From the NCBI RefSeq assembly GCF_947507565.1, contig NC_089181.1, positions 2,985,614-3,049,613 on the forward strand: 64,000 nucleotides of DNA, in the 5' to 3' direction. The position numbers and the translations under genes were made by a program. The notes beneath the pieces are model-generated. The model did not search any database and was not told the DNA's origin. It was given only the letters and a program-made list of their open reading frames with translations. The number at the start of each line of letters is the position of its first letter. Positions within the stretch are counted from its first letter, which is position 1. This document shows, piece by piece, positions 1-9,585 of the stretch. This stretch comes from Oscarella lobularis. Taxonomy: Eukaryota > Porifera > Homoscleromorpha > Homosclerophorida > Oscarellidae.

Positions 1-191
1 CATGATGGTCATCGTCGTGGTGGTGGTGGTGGTAGCTTCCATGGTGATCATCGTCGTGATCGTAGGCTTCCAGTTGCTGCACGCGATCTGGAATAGGCGG
101 TCTCAGCTTGGATACAAGTCATCTTAGCCGTCTGTATACCTTGCAGCAGGAGAATCACAGCAACCAGCTGAAGAACGGCTAGAAATTTCAT
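1..191 (-). CDS. His/Asp-rich small membrane protein A, 5' part only
   Basis: First two exons of a minus-strand gene that runs off the left edge. Exon 1 (140-191) starts with ATG and encodes a hydrophobic signal peptide (MKFLAVLQLVAVILLLQ). A 52-bp intron (88-139, donor GTATAC, acceptor TTCCAG) is in phase 1. Exon 2 continues with DRVQQLEAYDHDDD and then a run of His and Asp codons to the window edge. The same intron phase and the DR..QLEA motif occur in gene C (1208-1768), so the two are paralogues. By analogy the missing part should hold one membrane segment and a short tail. The His/Asp stretch could bind metal ions, which is inference; no known family was recognised. Confidence 0.6.
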
Positions 192-256
192 CACGGAGCA
201 GCAGGAGACTTGCACAGTTGAGCGCTGAAGACTGATGGCTCAGAGCCAATGTACGG

Positions 257-266
257 GTATATATAT
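257..266 (-). promoter_or_regulatory. TATA-like element upstream of gene A
   Basis: An alternating TA run (gtatatatat) lies about 65 bp upstream of the gene A start codon on the minus strand, a plausible core-promoter position. The same run reads as TATA on both strands. No other core element was identified. Confidence 0.25.
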
Positions 267-453
267 GATTTGATTTCAATTTTGTGCCAGCTCGTGCTGG
301 GACGAGCTAATGAGATGACATCTATTTATATCGTGTGACGTTCAACGCGTGACAGGCACAGTAAGGAGGAGCTGGCACCCGCAGTGAAATGACTCAATCT
401 CACATGACATGACCTAACTACAAGCAAACAAAAAAAACAAACAAATTTTTCGG

Positions 454-965
454 TCAACCAACAGTGCCTGTACTACCAGAGTCATCCTCAGGCTACCAAC
501 AAAAGGATGCATTAATATACATGGTACATCTATATTGTATTTACCTCCAACGAAATGTAATGACGTTTGCGTTTACGTCTGACGAAGAGAAGGACGACGA
601 AGATCACGAAGACAATGACGAATGTTCCCACACCTCCGCTGACAGTTCCCGCTATGACAGCCACGTGCGCTTTTTTGCCGGCTTGATCCGGCTCTGGGAC
701 AATTGGATTGTCAATAGGTATGGTTGCTGAGCCGTCGCCAGAGCTGTCCGCTGTGACAGAGTCCCCAGACTCCCCACTGCCGTCGTTGGGGAAGTCGTTG
801 GGGAAGTAGCCGGGATCATCAGGGCCGAACGCGTTCACACGGGTGTTCATCAGAAGAACAGCTTAGGAATCATAAATTTATCAAGCGACCTTTCAGTGAG
901 AAAGGCTTGCAGTTGAGCTCACCGGCCAGGGTCAGTAAGACAAGCGAGCGAATTCCAAAACCCAT
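454..965 (-). CDS. Small type I membrane protein B (acidic ectodomain)
   Basis: Three exons: 923-965, 545-861 and 454-492. Exon 1 starts at ATG 965 and, with the beginning of exon 2, forms a signal peptide (MGFGIRSLVLLTLA then AVLLM). The ectodomain is acidic and rich in Gly, Pro and Ser. It is followed by one membrane segment (VIAGTVSGGVGTFVIVFVIF) and a basic stop-transfer RRKRKR. A phase-0 intron (493-544) then leads to a short tail, PEDDSGSTGTVG. The layout (phase-1 intron after the signal, phase-0 intron just after the membrane segment) matches gene C and the last exons of the WAP/VWC gene. Family unknown; the gene model rests on frame and splice consensus. Confidence 0.6.
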
Positions 966-1207
966 CCCAACGTATAAGACAGACAGAGCAGCACACTTTA
1001 GGAGGAGAGGACAAAAGATCCGGTCAAGGGGAATAATACAACGACGCGGAGTGCGTTACGCGACGAGGAAGCTAAGGATTGATAAATGATACTCTGTCTA
1101 ATGAGCAACTGTGAACGCTCACAAAACTGCTGAGATGCTTCCTTGACTACGGTAACGACTTCCAACACAAATTCAAATTTGTCTCATCCTGACTCTCAGA
1201 CTCGATT

Positions 1208-1551
1208 TCACTCAAGAGGTTTCTTTTCAGGCAAAGCGTAGTCGTTCTCTACCACTTTCGCCTTTTTAAACGGCACGTCCTACATACCAAAAAGAATAAT
1301 TGAACCAGCGGGGGAAAGTACACTTCGTTACCTTCATGGAAACGTAGACGGAGTTGTTTCGTTTGGCAAAATAAAGACGAAGCTTATTGCGTTTGACGAC
1401 CAGGACGGCGACAAAGACAATGAACGCCAAGAGCCCAACACTTCCACAAGCAATCGCCGCTATGCGTTTAACGCGTTTGCTGCGCCTCCATCCGTGCTCG
1501 TGCTCGCCGTCGCCTCGATGGTGATGGCCACGAGACCCGTGGTGATGACGA

Positions 1552-1584
<33 letters not shown>

Positions 1585-1768
1585 GCATGCCAGTCCTCAT
1601 CTTTGAAGTCACCTTCCCGATCGTCGTTGTCGTGACTTCTAGCCTCCAACTGCAGAAAGCGGTCTAGAACAGACGCTGGCTAAAGCGAGTCATTCTACTG
1701 CGCGCTCCCGACGAACCGTGCAGCAAGAAAAGCGCTATCACCAGCGAAACAAGTTTGAGAACAGCCAT
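1208..1768 (-). CDS. His/Asp-rich small type I membrane protein C
   Basis: Three exons: 1717-1768, 1332-1663 and 1208-1279. Exon 1 from ATG 1768 is a signal peptide (MAVLKLVSLVIALFLLH). After a 53-bp phase-1 intron comes DRFLQLEARSHDNDD, a run of ten Asp codons and a His/Gly/Arg-rich stretch, then the basic RRSKRVKRI. A single membrane span follows (ACGSVGLLAFIVFVAVLVV) with a basic flank. A phase-0 intron (1280-1331) precedes the tail DVPFKKAKVVENDY to PLE. It is a paralogue of gene A. The His/Asp ectodomain suggests divalent-metal binding, but this is inference. RRSKRVKR could be a proprotein-convertase site or only a charged membrane flank. Confidence 0.6.
1555..1584 (-). repeat. Trinucleotide repeat coding poly-Asp
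   Basis: A (GTC)n tract on the plus strand reads as ten consecutive Asp codons in gene C. It is a likely site of length variation. Confidence 0.8.
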
Positions 1769-1941
1769 TGCGTCTCAGCACGGATGTTTCAGACTATACG
1801 GGTCGTAAATGGCCATTGGGCATTCGTGCCAGCCGGAGCCGGCACCGGAGCCTGTGACGGGCGTTTCTCGGCATAAATATGTTCACAACACCTTGACGTC
1901 ACTCGAAGGCGTTCCTACTGTGCCTACCACGTCGATTGCGA

Positions 1942-1972
1942 CCTAATTAGGGCCTAATTAGGCCTAATTAGG
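1942..1972. promoter_or_regulatory. Three palindromic CCTAATTAGG boxes
   Basis: The perfect palindrome cctaattagg occurs three times (1942-1951, 1953-1962, 1963-1972), ending about 60 bp before the ATG of the WAP/VWC gene. Each copy holds TAATTA, the known core of paired homeodomain sites. The last two copies abut with no spacer. The position suggests a promoter or operator-like array; function is inferred. Confidence 0.5.
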
Positions 1973-2032
1973 CCACAATCCGTGATTAGGCTAAACTAAA
2001 CAACTAAGAGTGCATCGACATCGTTCGCCCCA

Positions 2033-5000
2033 ATGACAGCGAGAGTACGTGCAGGAGTACATGTAGACCGTCCAAAAGCCTGTCGCTCAATCGTTTCTCT
2101 TCAACAGCACGCTCTCAGCCTCATGATCGTTCTGCTCGGCTTTTGTGCCGTTTGCGATTCGACCACGCCCAAGGCAGGAATGTGTCCCTCTCCGTCCGAC
2201 GGCGGCGTGGGCCTTTGCGTGCACACCTGCAAAAACGACAGCTTTTGTCCGGGCGCGCAAAAATGCTGCAAGACGGCGTGCGGAGGCATCATGTGCATGA
2301 GTCCCGTCAAAGCCTCGCCGCCGCCATCTACCTCGTCCGCCGCCCCCGCAACGAGGCCACCGCTCAAACCGAAGTCGACCCCGCCGGCGAAGTGGACTCC
2401 GTCGACGAAGCCGACCTCAGCAAAAGGATGTCTCCTACCAAATAATAACATCGTTCCTCACGGAGCAAAATTCGAAAAGAATGGCGGTTGCACGTGGTGC
2501 AAGTGCCTAAACGGAGTACCATCGTGTTCCGACGTTCCGTCGTGCCGTCCTTCTACGTCGCCGTCGACCGTCGCGGCGACGCCGTCGAGTAAGACGATCG
2601 TCATTCACCGAAATTTCCCTAAGACCTTTTTTGTTAATTAAAAATTAGAGTCGAGGTTCTGCACGCCAGGCAAAGTGTTTCAGCAGAATCCTTGCACTAC
2701 TTGCACGTGCAGGCTCGACAAGTACAATAACACTGTTTCGGACTGTTACTCAATAGCGTGTGCCTTTCCAAATTGTTTGCCCGGTACTCGCCTAGCCATA
2801 TTGCCCGACAAGTGTTGCCCCACCTGCATTCCAACCGGTTTGTCAGAGCACCTGATCTCGACAAAGTACCAACGTCTTGCGTTTTTATGCAGATGCTCCC
2901 ACGTTGACGTCTGTCGATCCCACTTGTCTTTATAATGGGATGGTCTTTGCAAGTGGCCAGACATTCCGCTCAAGTGACGGGTGTAATCAATGGTAGATTA
3001 AGATAAATATTGGCGTGATGCATAATATTTATTTATTTTGTCTGTCTAGCTCCTGTTTGAATGGACACGTTGGATGCACGAAACGGGCATGCGTCAGTCC
3101 GTGTGCTGTGAGTTGCATTCTACTGTTAGTTGCTATGACCTCGGTTACTGTGTGCTAGGTTATGCTCTGCAAACCTGGTTACCAGTGCGTTGAACAGCAA
3201 GTACAATGCATTAAGAGTCCATGCAATCCAATAGGGCAGTGCGTTCCTATACCAACGCCCTCTGTGTCTACCACTGGTGAGTTGTAGCAGAAAAGGCGCA
3301 TGGAGTTTTTACCGCTGTTCTCTCGTAGGCAAGCCAACCTGTCCTTTGATTAACTGTCCTAATCTAATGTACTGCCAGTATGGATATGCCATGGCTGCGG
3401 ACGGTTGCTTTACGTGTTCATGTAAAGTGGGTATGTGTCTTTTGCCTTCAGGAACGTACAACGTACGCAATTGCTTCTTTTTCTATCAGCGCCAACTGCT
3501 GGCCCTACAATAGCCATGTGCCCCTTGCCCAACTGCGTGGCATGCTCGTATGGATATGCTATTGACTCAGATAGTGGTTGTCGAGGATGCCAGTGCATGC
3601 CTAAGCGTAAGAGAAAGAATACCCATTTCCATGTTTTATGTTTTACTGTACCTCTTTCTTCAGCATCAAGTTTGTGCGCCTTTTCTGATTTTCAGCAATG
3701 TTATCAGAACAACGACGTTGTGTCAAATTTGCTCCTTGATCCGTCTCGCATCACGGCCACATTGCCTGGAAACGTTTGTCAAGCGCTGAAGAATGTCCTC
3801 CAGTGTCATAGGAACAAGCTTGGAAGCTTGTCTGTATCCGGCTGTTCTTCAGTGCTCAAAGGACGGCTGAGTTACAATACGAAAGTTGTGAACAAAATCT
3901 TGTCGAATTTTTGCTCGCGTGAGTTTGCATGCTCTCCTCTTTGTCCTAAGCATACGTTGTTTCTTCAGAGACTCGGTGCCTCGTTGGTGGCGTTTCTTAT
4001 AAGGTGAACGACACTTATCTTTCCTCGGACGGCTGCAACACTTGGTAAGACGTAGATCATTTTTGAATTTTTTCTTTTTCTCACCGCAAGGTCTTTTTTA
4101 GTCATTGCATGGAGTCTGGATTGTCTGCGTGCACTGAAATGGCTTGCGGTACGTTGAATCGGTCAATTTGGTTATTGATAACGCGTTTTCTTGTGCAGTT
4201 ACACCTGGGTGCAGGTACGGCGACCAGTCTTACAATAGCGGCGACGACTTTGCCGCTTTGGATGGCTGCAACAGATGGTATTAATAGCCTTATTGATATT
4301 TTACGTTTGTTGATTTTGTATAAATTCAGCTCTTGTACCAAGAATGTTGTGACCTGTTCCAGGTCAAAGTGCGAAACAACACGGTTAGATCATTAGGATG
4401 CAGCTACTGTACGTGTAATTGACTTGTATCTGCAGCTACGTTCGAGGACAAGTTGTCTTTGACAGAAACATAGACAGCATTATTCCCGACGATACCGTAA
4501 AGGAAAGTTTCAGAAAGTACCGTACTTCACCTAGATATCACGATGTGTCGCTAATTTATCTGTCATAGGCAATTTAGAGCAGAACTTGCTAGAAAGATGG
4601 ATATGTCCGAGGCCCAAATTACCGTCTTGTCAGTGGAAAGGGGTAGCATAATTGTAACTTTTGCCGTCGAGTCCTCAAACATACAAGACGCCACAGACCA
4701 GCTGAAACAATTGGTTAGTACAAAACATTATAACAACGTTCCTTCAAACACCTGTTCAGATTGAATCCGAAGAACTGATCATCACGTTTGATGACCAAGA
4801 ATTAGTCGCTAGCAATCTCGATTACTCGACTGAAGAGCAGGTGGGATCGTTGCCCGGCGAGGACGAAGATGAAGATGGGGGAAGCAACGTCGGTCTCATT
4901 GTTGGCGTCGTTTGCGCCTGCGTTGCTGTCGCCGTGGTTGTCGGGATTGCCGTGTTTATAGGAACGAGAAAAAAACGAAACAACAAAGTGAGTATCTGAT

Positions 5001-5097
5001 GCCCTTGATCTAGGCTCAAGTCTGTGGGTCTGACCAATCATTTTTCTAGTGCGCGTACAACAAGCACATGGAGTCCAAAGTCAGTGTGGAAACGTAA
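2033..5097 (+). CDS. Membrane protein with WAP, VWC and antistasin-like modules
   Basis: Sixteen exons: 2033-2588, 2649-2837, 2893-2992, 3050-3107, 3159-3276, 3329-3430, 3490-3606, 3664-3918, 3969-4044, 4102-4148, 4199-4277, 4330-4383, 4436-4516, 4569-4713, 4760-4987 and 5050-5097. In order it encodes: an N-terminal hydrophobic segment; a four-disulfide WAP domain (CPSPSDGG to CGGIMCM); a Pro/Thr/Ser linker; VWC-type cysteine modules; two antistasin-like modules (CPLINCPNLMYCQYGY and CPLPNCVACSYGY); a Cys-poor helical exon; two more VWC-like repeats sharing GCN-W/C-C-C; and a juxtamembrane alpha/beta region that may be SEA-like. After an acidic stretch come one membrane span and a 15-residue tail. 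WAP and antistasin modules are usually protease inhibitors, and VWC modules bind growth factors; the role here is inferred. An internal ATG (about 2124) gives a cleaner signal peptide than ATG 2033. Confidence 0.7.
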
Positions 5098-5262
5098 GAA
5101 ACTGCTGCTCTCGTCCCCGTCGCGCGCTGCCAATCGTGCTTTGTTGTTGTAATACACGGACAGCTGCAAACGTAGAATACTAGTCAAACAATGCGCACTA
5201 AAAACTAAAGTTAGCAAACAGCAGCACCACCACACGAACTCGCCCCAAAAGCTTTTCTTCTC

Positions 5263-6751
5263 TCAGCCCTTTATCCACATTCGAATGTGCTCCTTCTCGA
5301 CGTTCCTCGCATCGATAACCGATTGGGGATCGGCGGGATTGGAAGCGCGCAAATCCAAATGATGAGCGCCGCCTTCAATGACGACGGCCGTCAGCGTGTC
5401 GGACAAGCTCGTCGTCACGCCGCCGCCCGACCACGGATCGAGATTACCGTTACTGAAAACGATATTGCTGCGCGACCGAATCTCCTTGCCACCGTAGAGC
5501 GTGATCACCCAGTCGGGTTGAACCGTCACGTTCCACTGTTTTTCGCAATATTTGGCGTAGCCTACGGGATCCCACTGCGACGGCGGAAACATGCTGGTTT
5601 CATATTTCGAACAGAAGGGCATGATCATTTCGGTGCACGCCTGATAGTCCCATCCCTTGTCGCCGAGAGACGCCGTTCCCTGTGAGGAAGCATTGAAGCA
5701 AGTCGCTCCTCCCGTGTAGTTAAAATAGAGATTGACGACGCTGTGAACGGCTCGTAGAAGATCCTCGCCATGCAGTCTCGATTCGTTTAGATATGAACAG
5801 GCAACCGATACGGGCCACGCGGGTAGCGGCTCCAAGAACGACGCCGGATATGGATAATTCACCATAGCCATATTGCCAAAAATTGATGTGAACCAATTGA
5901 CAAAGACGTTGACGTCAAAGACAGCATCGCAAAGATCGAATATAGAAGATAGAATCAACATGCCGTGCTCTTGATTTGCCGTGTCATTTATAGTCTTCCA
6001 GAGATCTCGAATATTTTCAAAGCACATCTCTCCGCCGGGGGTCTCGCGGAAGTCCTGACTGGCAATTTGATTGAATGAGTCACATGGCGTCAAATCGCCA
6101 AATTGCCATATAGGCGCTGATGCAGCTATTGCGCCGACAACGGCGTTTGGATACTTCATTCGAAGCCATGCGGCCAGCATGCCGCCGTATGAGCCACCAA
6201 ATGCAATGACGGGAGAATTTTCGGCGCCAGGCATTAGCTTGATCTGTTCAATAAGAACAGCAAAGTCGGCAAGTGCCTGCTCTGATGAAAGGTACTGTAG
6301 ATTGGCTGAAGTCGAGTAGCTGTCCGAGCCAAATGGCAATGATTTGCCATAGTAACGGTGTTCGGCAAAAACTAACATGGCGTTAAATTCGGGAGCAATA
6401 TCCCACATGAAGCCAGTGTTGTTGCAAAACCATCTGAAGCGCATGATGACGTATTTAATTAATTAATTTTTAATTGGTATTTTACGTTATGTCGCCTTCG
6501 TTGCCCGCGTAGAAGAAGATCGGCTTTCCGTGTTCCCAGTATTCGCGGGATACGAGATAACGTTGCTTGAATTCGCCAATTTGCGAGTCAAAACCGAAAT
6601 GATCGATTGGCTGCGTAAAATACGCCGTTTCGTAGTCGTATGAAGACAAAGAGACAACCTGATGTGAGGGAAAGCGCCAATAAGCAGTCGCCAACCCCGC
6701 AACGAGGCACAGCGAAAGGTAAGAAAGGGCTCGTGACGGCGCTCGTGACAT
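5263..6751 (-). CDS. S28 serine peptidase, DPP7-like, copy A
   Basis: Two exons: 6486-6751 and 5263-6433, about 478 residues, close to the usual length of lysosomal dipeptidyl peptidase 2 (DPP7) and prolylcarboxypeptidase. ATG 6751 begins a signal peptide (MSRAPSRALSYLSLCLVAGL). Family marks are YWRFPSHQ, the exon junction reading NEGDITWFCNNTGFMW, AEHRYYGKSLPFG, the nucleophile motif GGSYGG (Ser about residue 170), NGNLDPW (Asp about 421) and GGAHHLDLRAS (catalytic His). YPYPASFL and WDYQACTEM resemble DPP7 more than PRCP. The enzyme should remove N-terminal X-Pro or X-Ala dipeptides in lysosomes or outside the cell. All catalytic residues are present, so it is probably active. It is one of five related copies in 11 kb. 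Confidence 0.85.
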
Positions 6752-6908
6752 TGTCTCCTTCACGCGTGCGCTAGCATTCTAAGCGTGCAACGACAACGAA
6801 GTGATTGGCAGCGCGACGGGGACGAGGGCAGCAGCAGCAGCAGTTTCTTAGTCACTAAAACCAACGCGAACAAACAGCCCGGTGAGAGCAGTCCAAAAGT
6901 TTTTCTTC

Positions 6909-8398
6909 TCAGCCCTTTATCCACATTCGAATGTGCTCCTTCTCGACGTTCCTCGCATCGATAACCGTTTGCGGATCAGCGGGATTGGAAGCGCGCAAAT
7001 CCAAATGATGAGCAACGTTTTCCATGACGATGGCCGTCAGCGTGTCGGACAAGTTCGTCAAAACGCCGCCGCCCGACCACGGATCGAGATTACCGTTACT
7101 GAAAACGATGTTGCTGTGCGAGCGAATGTCCTTGCCGCCAAAGAGCGTGAACATCCAGTTGGGTCGAACCGTGACATTCCACTTCTTTTCACAACGTTCG
7201 ACTTCGCTGACAGGATCCCACTGCGACGGCGGAAACATGCTGGTCTCGTATTTCGAACAGACGGGCAAGATCTGTTCGGTGCACGCCTGATAGGCCCATA
7301 TCTTGTCGCCTAGAGACGACGTTCCCTGTGAAGAAGCATTGAAGCATTTTAGCTCTCCCGTGTAGTTGAAGTAGAGATTGACGACGCTGCGAATGGCTCG
7401 TAGAAGATCCTCGCCATGCAGTCTCGATTCGTTTAGATAGGAACAGGCAACCGATACGGGCCACGCGGGTAGCGGCTCCAAGAACGACGCCGGATACGGA
7501 TAATTCACCACGGCCATATAGCCGAAAATCGCCGTGAACCAATCGACAAAGACGTTGACGTCGGAGACGGGAGAGCACTGGTCAAATATGGAAGATAGAA
7601 TCGTCATGCCGTGCTCCTGATTTGCCGTGTCATTTAGTGTGCTCCAGAGATCTCGAATATTCTCAAAGCACATCTCTCCGCCGGGGGTCGTGCGATAGTC
7701 CTGACTGGCAATTCGATTGAACGAGTCGCACGGCGTCAAATTTCCAAATTGCCATATAGGCGCCGATGCAGCTATTGCACCGACGACGACGTTTGGATAC
7801 TTCATTCGAAGCCATGCGGCCAACATGCCGCCATATGAGCCACCAAATGCAACGACGGAAGAATTTTCGGCGCCAGGCATTAGCTTGATCTGTTCAATAA
7901 GAACAGCAAAGTCGGCGAGTGCCTGCTCCGACGTAAGGTACTGTAGATTGGCTGAAGTCAAGTAGCTGTCTGAGCCAAAAGGCAATGATTTGCCATAGTA
8001 ACGGTGTTCAGCAAAAATCAACATGGCGTTAAATTCGGGAGCAATGTCCCACATGAAGCCAGTGTTGTTGCAAAACCATCTGAAGCGCATTGATGACGGT
8101 ATTTAAATAATCGAATAATTTGTAATTAATACGTTTACGTTATGTCGCCTTCGTTGCCCGCGTAGAAGAAGATTGGCTTTCCGTGTTCCCAGTATTCGCG
8201 GGATACGAGATAACGTTGCTTGAATTCGCCAATTTGCGAGTCGAAACCGAAATGATCGATTGGCTGCGTAAAATACGCCGTTTCGTAGTCGTATGAAGAC
8301 AAAGAGACAACCTGATGTGAGGGAAAGCGCCAATAAGCAGTTGTGAAGCCCACAACGAGGCACAGCGAAAGGAAACTTGAAGAAAGGGCTCGTGACAT
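6909..8398 (-). CDS. S28 serine peptidase, DPP7-like, copy B
   Basis: Two exons: 8139-8398 and 6909-8079, with the same intron position as copy A (NEGDI-T/W) and a similar length. The signal peptide starts MSRALSSSFLSLCLVVGF. The nucleophile GGSYGG, NGNLDPWSGGG and the catalytic His in NVAHHLDLRAS are intact; the residues just before the His differ from copy A (MENVAHH against IEGGAHH). Exon 1 is almost identical to that of copy A from YWRFPSHQ onward, which points to recent duplication or gene conversion. It lies 147 bp upstream of copy A in the same direction. Confidence 0.85.
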
Positions 8399-8701
8399 TG
8401 ATACTGTATGGTCTGATCACACGGAATGTGTCCGGATGCGGCGCAGCCCTACAATATTACGCGCGCTACAATTAGCATTTCCCTGCACTGGGAGATACCG
8501 TAGTAGGGTTTCGTTTGAAAGAATTTGATGTAGAGACGTTTGTGGCAGCTTCTCTACTAGCTGAACGGACACATTCGTAAATTTATCTCCTTTGAATCAA
8601 ATGGACTCACGACAAAGCTACTAATTCATTCAATTTTACAACAAAAAATAGTGAAAAAATACAAACGACACCGCAGTACGCAAGACGGCAATATTCTCCT
8701 T
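8399..8701. other. Spacer between S28 copy B and the first S28 pseudogene
   Basis: No coding signal was found. The right part (from about 8575) is the 3' flank of the pseudogene and recurs at about 12010 and 14560, marking the edge of the duplicated blocks. Confidence 0.5.
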
Positions 8702-9470
8702 TCAGGCTTCTATCCACATTCGAATGTGCGCCTTCTCGACGTTCCTCGCATCAATAACCGATTGGGGATCAGCGGGATGGGCAGCACGCAAATGATGAGC
8801 TCCGCCTTCAATGATAACAGCTGTCAGAGTGTCCGACAAGTTCGTCAAAACGCCGCCGAACGACCACGGATCGAGATCGCTGTTGCTAAAGACGATGTTG
8901 CTATGCGACGAAATATCCTTGCCACCATAGAACGTAACCGCCCAGTCCGGTCGCACCGTTGCATTCATCCACCGTCTCTCGCAATCCTGAACGTAACCGT
9001 AAAGATTCCATCGCGACGGCGGAAACACGCTCGATTCATATCTCGAGCAGATCAGCATGACCATTTCGGTGCACGCCTGATAGTCCCAACCCCGAACGCC
9101 GAACGACGACGGTCCTTGCAACAAAGAATTAAAGCAGGTCAATTCTCCGGTGTAGTTGAAATAGAAATTAACGACTTTCCTAACAGCGTTTAGAAGATCC
9201 TCACCTTTATGATAAAGCTGAAGCCTCGACTCATTCAAATATGAGCAAGCCACGAAGATTGGCTTTCCGTGTCCATGTTCCCATTACTTGTGAGATACGA
9301 GATAACATTGCTTGAATTCGCCAATTTTCTTGTCGAAACCAAACCAAAAAATGATCGATTGGCTACGTAAAATACGTAGCTATGAAGACAAAGAGACAGC
9401 CTGATGTGACGCCAATAAGCAGTCTTCAACCCCGCAACGAGGCACAGTGAAAGAAAAGAAAGGGCTTGAG
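8702..9470 (-). pseudogene. S28 peptidase pseudogene 1 (internal deletion)
   Basis: The C-terminal part (8702-9253) reads openly from VACSYLNESRL to MWIEA and keeps NSDLDPWSFGG and GGAHH. Directly upstream on the minus strand it is joined to the GKPIF end of exon 1, so the end of exon 1, the intron and about 200 codons of exon 2, including the GGSYGG nucleophile, are gone. The remaining exon 1 (about 9246-9470) is frameshifted after KTAYWR. The catalytic Ser is missing, so no active peptidase can be made. A 12-base insertion (QLYH region) adds residues not seen in the other copies. Pseudogene 2 has the same deletion junction. Confidence 0.85.
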
Positions 9471-9585
9471 AACTCTGTAATCACGTGATCTCTCGCCACG
9501 GCAGAGACTTATCCGGGCTACTATCCTCTACCTAGCACAGTCAGTTAGCACAGTCAGACTCGGAGCTCGCCCCGTTCACGAATCG

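Noticed and set aside
5287-5685. Arg-rich plus-strand frames over each S28 copy (also 6882, 8651, 12023)
   Set aside because: They recur only because the S28 exons on the other strand are conserved; no start context or splicing.
8702-9253. S28 pseudogene 1 as a functional short peptidase
   Set aside because: No nucleophile Ser motif and a frameshifted exon 1, even though the C-terminal frame is open.
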